Made by a program: the position numbers and the translations under genes | From: an uncultured Bacilli bacterium | GTDB lineage: Bacteria; Bacillota_I; Bacilli_A; RF39; UBA660 | Direction of reading: 5' to 3' | NCBI GenBank assembly: GCA_944350345.1 | Contig: CALVOP010000008.1 | Coordinates: 1 to 35,367, forward strand | DNA: 35,367 nucleotides | The notes under the pieces: generated by a model | Database searches by the model: none | What the model was told of the DNA's origin: nothing | Seen by the model: the letters and a program-made list of their open reading frames with translations, nothing else | In this document: positions 29,989 to 35,367 of the stretch, in pieces | How positions within the stretch are numbered: the stretch's first letter is position 1 | Layout of the letters: each line of letters begins with the position of its first letter

Positions 29989-30786
29989 TTATATAAGTCT
30001 AACTATAAAACTAAATGCTAACACAACAAATATAATGCTATCTAGTCTATCTAATACACCGCCATGACCCGGCATAATATTACCAAAATCCTTTATTTTA
30101 TAATATCTTTTCGTTGAACTAAATACTAAGTCCCCTAATTGTCCAATTGTACTTAACAATGCAACAACTAAAATCAAAAGAAATATATTTCCAGTATATT
30201 CAAATGCTGCATAATAAAACATTGTACTTATGAATGTTCCAAATACTAAACCACCAACAAATCCTTCCCATGTTTTTTTAGGACTTACTGTAGGCGCTAA
30301 TTTATGTTTTCCAATTAAACTACCTGTTATGTATGCAAATGTATCTGTAAATATTGTAAGCAAGCATAAAAATATCAAGTAATTTAAATCATATATTCTT
30401 ACATTTATTAAGTATTTAAAGCCAAGTCCCAAAAAGAATATTGCCCCGAATAAGAATAAAGCATCTTCTATATTGTATTTGTTTCTATTATAAAATACTA
30501 TTGGAATCATCACTAAGAATATAATGCTAGTTAATATTTTATAATCCGTATAAAAATCTAATCCTATTTGATTCATATTAGATAAAACTAAAAATACAAA
30601 TGCTATTACACCAATCATTTTCATTAAAATCGGTAATTTTTTTTCTTTTTCTTTTAATGTTATAAACTCCCAAAATCCTAATAATCCAATTGTTGCAACT
30701 GCAAAACAATATAATTTTCCGCCTACTAATATGATAGGTATGACAACTATTAATGCAACTATAGCACTGATAACTCTTGTTTTCAT
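29989..30786 (-). CDS. cdsA: Phosphatidate cytidylyltransferase
   Basis: Makes CDP-diacylglycerol, the precursor of membrane phospholipids. The 265 residues have about seven membrane helices and the CdsA signature SPKKTWEGFVGG followed by QLGDLVFSSTKRYYKIKDFG and then MPGHGGVLDRLDS. Shine-Dalgarno AGGAGAG lies before the ATG. It is the first gene of cdsA-rseP. In Bacillus, uppS and dxr flank it; here dnaE lies upstream, so that block has been broken. Confidence 0.97.
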   Translation of the reverse strand: MKTRVISAIVALIVVIPIILVGGKLYCFAVATIGLLGFWEFITLKEKEKKLPILMKMIGVIAFVFLVLSNMNQIGLDFYTDYKILTSIIFLVMIPIVFYNRNKYNIEDALFLFGAIFFLGLGFKYLINVRIYDLNYLIFLCLLTIFTDTFAYITGSLIGKHKLAPTVSPKKTWEGFVGGLVFGTFISTMFYYAAFEYTGNIFLLILVVALLSTIGQLGDLVFSSTKRYYKIKDFGNIMPGHGGVLDRLDSIIFVVLAFSFIVRLI

Positions 30787-30810
30787 TTTTCTACTCTCCT
30801 ATTTGTCTTA

Positions 30811-30838
30811 ATTATAACATATGTTTCGTTTTATTAAA
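30811..30838 (-). promoter_or_regulatory. Promoter of cdsA-rseP
   Basis: An extended -10 TGTTATAAT at 30819-30811 with a weak -35 TTTAAT at 30838-30833 (16-nt spacer to TATAAT). It lies right after the dnaE stop. Confidence 0.6.
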
Positions 30839-30845
30839 ATATTTT

Positions 30846-33740
30846 TTAATTTAATAATTCTATTCTTGATGCTATCATTTGATAATTATTCATTCTTCTT
30901 TCTATTTTTCCAAATATTTTATAAACATTTCCGCTTTCAATATTTTTGAACTGTTCGTATACTCTTGGAAATAATATAACAGATAATTTACTGTATTCGT
31001 CACTTATCGTTAAAAATGACATCATTTCTTTATTTTTTGTCTTAATTTCTTTAATATTTTCTACTAATCCAATAATTGTAATATATTTGTCAAAATATTT
31101 TTGCACGTCATTAAGCAAACAGACCCCGTCTCTTCTATATTTTGTTATTGGGTGATTTTGTAAGTAAAAACCAAATAATTCATACTCGTTTTTCATTAGT
31201 TCATTTTTACTATAGTCTTGCTCGATTTTTATTTCGGGTTTTATAACAAATGATTCATCTAAGTCTTTTGTTAGTTCAGCATAATTATATAAATTTTCTA
31301 TATTTGTTATAAGTGTTTTTTTATTATATCCAAATGTATCAAACGCACCACTTAATATTAAACTATTAATTACATTTTTATTTATTTTTATTTTCACTAA
31401 TCTTGGTATTGCATCATATATATCTATAAATTCCCCGTTTTTTTGTCTTTCCTCTACTATGTCTTTACTCGCTTCATAACCGATATTTTTTATTATATTA
31501 AATGGGACAATTATTTCATTATCTAATATATAGTAATGAACTGAACTTTTATTAATGTCTATATTTGAAACTTTTATGTTATTTATTCTTGCTTCATCTA
31601 TATATTCTTTTGTTTTAACGGTACTATCTATAACTATATTTAGTTGCTCGGTTATAAAATATTTTTTAAAGTGTGCTTTTAAATAGGCCATTTGAAAAGA
31701 TACCATTGAATATGCTACAGAATGGCTTTTATTAAACCCATAGTTTGCAAATTTTAGTACTAAATCATATATTTGATTTGATATGTTTTCGTTTATTCCT
31801 TGTTTTATAGATCCATCTACGAATTTTTTTCTATAGTCTAAAATGATGTTTTCTTTTTTCTTGCTCATCGCTCTTCTTATTGTGTCAGCTTCAGAATATG
31901 TAAATCCACCTATTACTTTTAGTATTTCAATTATTTGTTCTTGATATATTATTATTCCGTATGTATCTTTTAGTATTGGCTCAAGTAAAGGGTGCAAATA
32001 AGTTATTTTTTCAGTTCCTTTTTTCCTTTTTATGTATGACGATATGTTTTCTCTTGGCCCTGGCCTATATAATGCTATTGCTGAAACTATATCAGAAAAT
32101 GTTTGAACTTGTAAATTTCTTAAAAAGCCTTTCATTCCTTCACTTTCAAATTGAAAAATTCCCACAGTATCTACATCATGAAATAGTTTAATAGTTTCTT
32201 TGTCTTCTAATGATATTTGTTCTAATTTAATATCGATATTTTCGTATTTTTTTATACTTTTTAATACTTTATCTATTATTGTTAAGTTTCTAATTGCTAA
32301 TAAATCCATTTTAATAAGTCCTAAACTTTCTAAGTATTCCATACTATATGCTGTCATTATTGTCTCTCCACTTTTATAAAGCGGTATTCTATTTGTTAAG
32401 TCTTCTCCTGATAATACTATTCCTGCCGCATGTGTACTTGTATGTCTTTTTAAGTTTTCTAGTTTTTTACTTATTAAAAATAGTTTTCTATATTCTTCTT
32501 TAGAATTAATTAAATTCATGAATTCTTTGTTATTTTCTAAAGATTTTAATGGTTCTTTATTTTTAATAAATTTACTTATTTTATCAATTTCATTTAATGG
32601 TATTTCTAGTACTCTTCCTACATCTCTTATTGCTTGTTTACTTAGTAATGTTCCAAAAGTAATTATATTGGCAACTTTATTTTGCCCATATTTGCTTTTT
32701 ATGTATTCTAGTACTTCGTTTCTTCTTAAATATTCAAAATCTGTATCTATATCTGGTAATGTAATTCTATCTTTATTTAGAAATCTTTCAAATATTAAAT
32801 CATATTTTAGCGGATCAACTTCTGTAATACCAAGTGTGTAGCTTACTAAACTTCCGGCAGCGCTACCACGTCCAGGGCCTACTACGATTTTATTTTTTTT
32901 GGCATATAAAATAAAATCGTATACGATTAAAAAGTAATCTATGAATCCCATATCTTTAATTACTTTTAATTCGCTTTTAAGTCTTAGAGCATATTTAATG
33001 GAAACATTGTTATTTAATCTTTTTTTAAGCCCTCTAGTACAAAGTGATATTAATAAATTTTCACTATTATTTGAATATTTTGGTAATGATAGAGGATATG
33101 ATGGTAATTTTATGTCAATCTTGTCAACAAAATTTTTAGTGATTTCATAGTCAACTGCGTCTATTTCAAAAAGTAAAACGTTATCATATTCTTTAGCTTC
33201 ATAGTTATCTATAGTTTTTCCTTCTCTAATCATATCAAGATATTTCATGTATTCTTTATCTTTTTCTTCTAAATATAAACTTTCTTTGAGGAATAAAATT
33301 TTTTGAGTTTTTAGTAAAGCATTTACTTTTTCATTTTTATTACTATAACTTATGTACGTGCTATATATTTGACTGAGTTTATCATAATTTTCATAATTTG
33401 TGACACATAAAATATTGCTGGAATATTTTTTTAAAAATTCAAAATCAAGTGAACCAGTATTTTTTTCGCTAACTATTCTACATAAATTACTATATCCGTC
33501 ATTGTTTATTGCATAAAGTATAAATGATAATCCATCAATATTTAAATCAGCACCAATTACTGGTTTAATACCGTTTTTCTGGCATTTGTCAATAAATTCC
33601 ATTGTCCCAAACATGTCTGAATCGGTAACACCTAATATAGTTATTCCATTATTTTTGGCATATGAAATAAGTTCGTCTATTTTAATGAGACTACGCAGTA
33701 ATTGATAATGTGTTTTTATATTAATCGGAATACACTTCAT
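30846..33740 (-). CDS. dnaE: DNA polymerase III alpha subunit, DnaE type
   Basis: A replicative polymerase; in low-GC Firmicutes DnaE extends primers beside PolC. The 964 residues contain the polymerase core PGRGSAAGSLVSY and the catalytic aspartates in LPDIDTDFE, then ALYRPGPRENI, IIYQEQIIEILKVIGGFTYS and GFNKSHSVAYS, an HhH segment, and a C-terminal OB domain (ITIIGLVENIKEIKTK). It is shorter than the 1,100 or more residues common for DnaE. The N-terminal PHP domain has lost the HxH motif (NIKTHYQLL where HVHSxYSLL is usual), so it should have no metal-dependent nuclease activity. It has its own promoter. Confidence 0.96.
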   Translation of the reverse strand: MKCIPINIKTHYQLLRSLIKIDELISYAKNNGITILGVTDSDMFGTMEFIDKCQKNGIKPVIGADLNIDGLSFILYAINNDGYSNLCRIVSEKNTGSLDFEFLKKYSSNILCVTNYENYDKLSQIYSTYISYSNKNEKVNALLKTQKILFLKESLYLEEKDKEYMKYLDMIREGKTIDNYEAKEYDNVLLFEIDAVDYEITKNFVDKIDIKLPSYPLSLPKYSNNSENLLISLCTRGLKKRLNNNVSIKYALRLKSELKVIKDMGFIDYFLIVYDFILYAKKNKIVVGPGRGSAAGSLVSYTLGITEVDPLKYDLIFERFLNKDRITLPDIDTDFEYLRRNEVLEYIKSKYGQNKVANIITFGTLLSKQAIRDVGRVLEIPLNEIDKISKFIKNKEPLKSLENNKEFMNLINSKEEYRKLFLISKKLENLKRHTSTHAAGIVLSGEDLTNRIPLYKSGETIMTAYSMEYLESLGLIKMDLLAIRNLTIIDKVLKSIKKYENIDIKLEQISLEDKETIKLFHDVDTVGIFQFESEGMKGFLRNLQVQTFSDIVSAIALYRPGPRENISSYIKRKKGTEKITYLHPLLEPILKDTYGIIIYQEQIIEILKVIGGFTYSEADTIRRAMSKKKENIILDYRKKFVDGSIKQGINENISNQIYDLVLKFANYGFNKSHSVAYSMVSFQMAYLKAHFKKYFITEQLNIVIDSTVKTKEYIDEARINNIKVSNIDINKSSVHYYILDNEIIVPFNIIKNIGYEASKDIVEERQKNGEFIDIYDAIPRLVKIKINKNVINSLILSGAFDTFGYNKKTLITNIENLYNYAELTKDLDESFVIKPEIKIEQDYSKNELMKNEYELFGFYLQNHPITKYRRDGVCLLNDVQKYFDKYITIIGLVENIKEIKTKNKEMMSFLTISDEYSKLSVILFPRVYEQFKNIESGNVYKIFGKIERRMNNYQMIASRIELLN

Positions 33741-33756
33741 ACTTCACCTTAATATC

Positions 33757-33785
33757 AATATATCAAACGAACAAAAGTGTGTCAA
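33757..33785 (-). promoter_or_regulatory. Promoter of dnaE
   Basis: TTGACA at 33785-33780, a 17-nt spacer and TATATT at 33762-33757, followed by AAGGTG and the dnaE ATG. Confidence 0.85.
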
Positions 33786-33809
33786 CATATATAATTAGAA
33801 ATTAAAAGC

Positions 33810-33835
33810 AAAAAAAACATCAAAATAGATGTCTT
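33810..33835 (-). terminator. Terminator after the repetitive surface protein gene
   Basis: AAGACATC pairs with GATGTTTT (8 bp with one G-T pair, 6-nt loop), followed by further T. Confidence 0.75.
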
Positions 33836-33840
33836 TTATT

Positions 33841-35367
33841 TTAATTCACCGCACTTGAGCACGCACTAGAAACACTTACTGTATATGGGTTGCTTGCCGT
33901 TCCATTTCCTCCTGATACCGTCACACATGCTTTAAGTGAAATTACTGGACGCACGCCACGCTTACTAGTGACGTAAGTATGAGTAAATTGGCCAGCGCTA
34001 GTAGCCCCACCCACGATGAACAAGCGGGCATCATCATTGTCTTTACTCCAGTAGTATGGACTCATCGTCCACCACCATGCTGCTCCACTTGATGTATTCT
34101 GGGCTATATAATAACTTGAATTATTTCTTTGCCATAGGCCTCCCGCGTAGCTTAGTTCATCTGCTGTTATCATTCCTATTGGATATGTTAATTTTCCATT
34201 CCCTGTTGTCGTACTTGCTGTAAATCTATCATTTGCATTACTACATACGAACGTTGGTGTTTTATTTGTCCTTAGTCTTGTATATGCAGCATAGTGGAAT
34301 GAACTTCCTGTTGCACTCCAGCTTCCACTTCCTACCGTCCTATCGTTACAGTATATTGCCGTCTTACTGATATACCCTGAATAACTATTCAAGTTACTTG
34401 TGTACCAGTTATCTAATACTGTCTTTATTGGACTATTCGTCCCTGTTCCATATTGCTGACTTGTTGTATACATATATCCTACGTATGCACTATTATTTTT
34501 CTTTGTATTATATGCTTGGCTCGTACTAATAAATGCAGCTGTATCTGTTGCACTTGTCCCTGCATATATTAGTCTTACACTATTATCTTCGTTTATTCTT
34601 ACTATTCTCCAGTACTTATTAGCAAATTTTACATAGTTATTTGTAACAGCTCCCGCAAAATAATATGTTGTTTTACCGTTTTGCCCGCTTGCTTTATATA
34701 TTGTGTTTCCATTATTACTTGTTGTAAATATACTACTAAAGCTGCTCCTTGTACTTACATTCGGGTTATTTGCAAGGATTTGTTTATATAACCTATTTTT
34801 ACTAAAATTAACCACACATGATCTATTACTTGTTACATTACTTACTGTTAATTTATTTGTACTTGTGTTATAACTTCCTCCTGTACAATTGCTTAAACTA
34901 CTATATTCGTATCCTGTTTTTACACTAAATGTGAATGTATAACTTCCTCCATGACTTACCGATACTGATGCAGGGGCATTTACTGTTGCATAACTCGTAC
35001 TATTTGGTGCTGCACTTACTGTATATGTCTTTAATTTAAAGTTAACTTGACATGTTGTATTACTCGTTACATTGCTTACTGTTACTGTGCTTCCACTTAT
35101 ACTTCCACTTACTCCGTTTGTACAACTTACTGTTGCTCCTGTTGTTGTATACCCTGTACTTGCTGTTACAGTAAATGTTTTACTTGAGCCATGACTCACT
35201 GTTGCGCTCGTTGGACTTATTGTTCCTCCGCTTCCACTCATAGTAACTGTATATGTCTTTGATGGTAATGTTACTGTACATGTCGTGTTACTTGTTACAT
35301 TACTTACTGTTACTGTGCTTCCACTTATACTTCCACTTACTCCGTTTGTACAACTTACTGTTGCTCC
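33841..35367 (-). CDS. Repetitive extracellular protein, 5' part outside window
   Basis: The C-terminal 508 residues of a larger protein; the frame stays open past 35241 to the window edge, so the ATG there is internal. First come Ser/Thr-rich repeats of about 76 residues (YTVTMSGSGGTISPTSATVS, then GYTTTGATVSCTNG, then TVSNVTSNTTCQVNF), each with a Cys pair, resembling InlB-B or Ig-like wall-protein repeats. A C-terminal domain follows (KYWRIVRINEDNSVRLIYAG, then YPIGMITADELSYAGG, WWWTMSP, GVRPVISLKACVTVSGGNGT). From memory this resembles DUF6273-like domains with a C-type-lectin or sulfatase-modifying-factor look. No sorting signal or membrane helix ends it. Base composition is much richer in G+C than its neighbours. 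Confidence 0.82.
   Translation of the reverse strand, partial: GATVSCTNGVSGSISGSTVTVSNVTSNTTCTVTLPSKTYTVTMSGSGGTISPTSATVSHGSSKTFTVTASTGYTTTGATVSCTNGVSGSISGSTVTVSNVTSNTTCQVNFKLKTYTVSAAPNSTSYATVNAPASVSVSHGGSYTFTFSVKTGYEYSSLSNCTGGSYNTSTNKLTVSNVTSNRSCVVNFSKNRLYKQILANNPNVSTRSSFSSIFTTSNNGNTIYKASGQNGKTTYYFAGAVTNNYVKFANKYWRIVRINEDNSVRLIYAGTSATDTAAFISTSQAYNTKKNNSAYVGYMYTTSQQYGTGTNSPIKTVLDNWYTSNLNSYSGYISKTAIYCNDRTVGSGSWSATGSSFHYAAYTRLRTNKTPTFVCSNANDRFTASTTTGNGKLTYPIGMITADELSYAGGLWQRNNSSYYIAQNTSSGAAWWWTMSPYYWSKDNDDARLFIVGGATSAGQFTHTYVTSKRGVRPVISLKACVTVSGGNGTASNPYTVSVSSACSSAVN
35051..35139 (-). repeat. Tandem repeat copy in the surface protein gene, 228-bp period
   Basis: This 89-bp stretch recurs at 35279-35367 with four base differences, all in its first 30 bases; the later 60 or so bases are identical. 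The offset of 228 bp equals 76 codons, one protein repeat. Confidence 0.93.
35279..35367 (-). repeat. Second tandem repeat copy, running to the window edge
   Basis: Partner of the copy at 35051-35139. The repeat continues out of the window, so further copies are likely upstream in the gene. Confidence 0.9.

Noticed and set aside
1-35367. CRISPR arrays, insertion sequences, tRNA or rRNA genes, prophage or origin
   Set aside because: No short regularly spaced repeats, transposase motifs, tRNA cloverleaf or DnaA-box clusters were noticed. Nearly all sequence is accounted for by genes and short control regions.

Overview
The window is about 35 kb of very AT-rich, gene-dense bacterial chromosome. 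It carries the gene-order fingerprints of a low-GC Bacillota, most likely an uncultured gut member of the Bacilli or a Mollicutes-allied lineage (inference). Two blocks match Bacillus synteny closely: yqfC-yqfD-ybeY-dgkA-cdd-era-yqzL-recO, and a SPOR-protein gene-radC-spoIVFA-spoIVFB-rplU-prp-rpmA. yqfC, yqfD, spoIVFA, spoIVFB and ylbJ are conserved sporulation genes, so the organism or its recent ancestor made endospores. TGA ends spoIVFB, prp, fic and the Fic antitoxin gene, so the standard code applies and this is not a Mycoplasma-type TGA=Trp genome. All genes except an XRE regulator and ylbJ lie on the minus strand, so transcription runs from high to low coordinates.

Layout in + coordinates. 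1-2446: the 5' part of ileS behind a classical T-box riboswitch. 2497-9849: a sortase-assembled pilus operon, read as coiled-coil protein, signal peptidase I, vWA tip adhesin, backbone pilin, class C sortase, basal pilin and a second sortase. The tip adhesin has a run of eight G where its Shine-Dalgarno should be, a candidate phase-variation switch. 9931-10895: sepF-divIVA cell-division pair. 10897-12468: glycyl-tRNA synthetase behind an unusually compact T-box leader. 12473-13099: a small coiled-coil gene and a divergent XRE regulator sharing a dyad. 13096-18044: recO, yqzL, era, cdd, dgkA, ybeY, a VanZ-like gene, yqfD and yqfC. 18083-19705: murB, yqeY and rpsU. 19719-21890: asnS in one overlapping unit with a VbhA-like/Fic toxin-antitoxin pair. 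21869-22918: rpmA, prp and rplU with an L21-type leader. 22915-25416: spoIVFB (apparent ATT start), spoIVFA, radC and a SPOR-like membrane protein. 25463-27427: ylbL and divergent ylbJ. 27416-28466: three small pseudopilin-like genes. 28499-28924: an unknown helical protein. 28930-33785: rseP, cdsA and dnaE. 33810-35367: the C-terminal part of a large repetitive extracellular protein that runs off the window.

Themes. (1) Cell-surface biology: a covalent pilus with its own sortases and signal peptidase, a pseudopilin set, and a tandem-repeat secreted protein of clearly different base composition. (2) Compact expression signals: promoters placed inside the terminator hairpin of the upstream gene (antitoxin-fic and murB), two apparently leaderless genes (murB and ylbL), a Shine-Dalgarno inside a terminator-like hairpin (yqfC), a non-ATG start (spoIVFB), and many start/stop overlaps. 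(3) tRNA-charging control by two T-boxes of very different architecture. All assignments come from reading motifs and synteny by eye; no database search was run.
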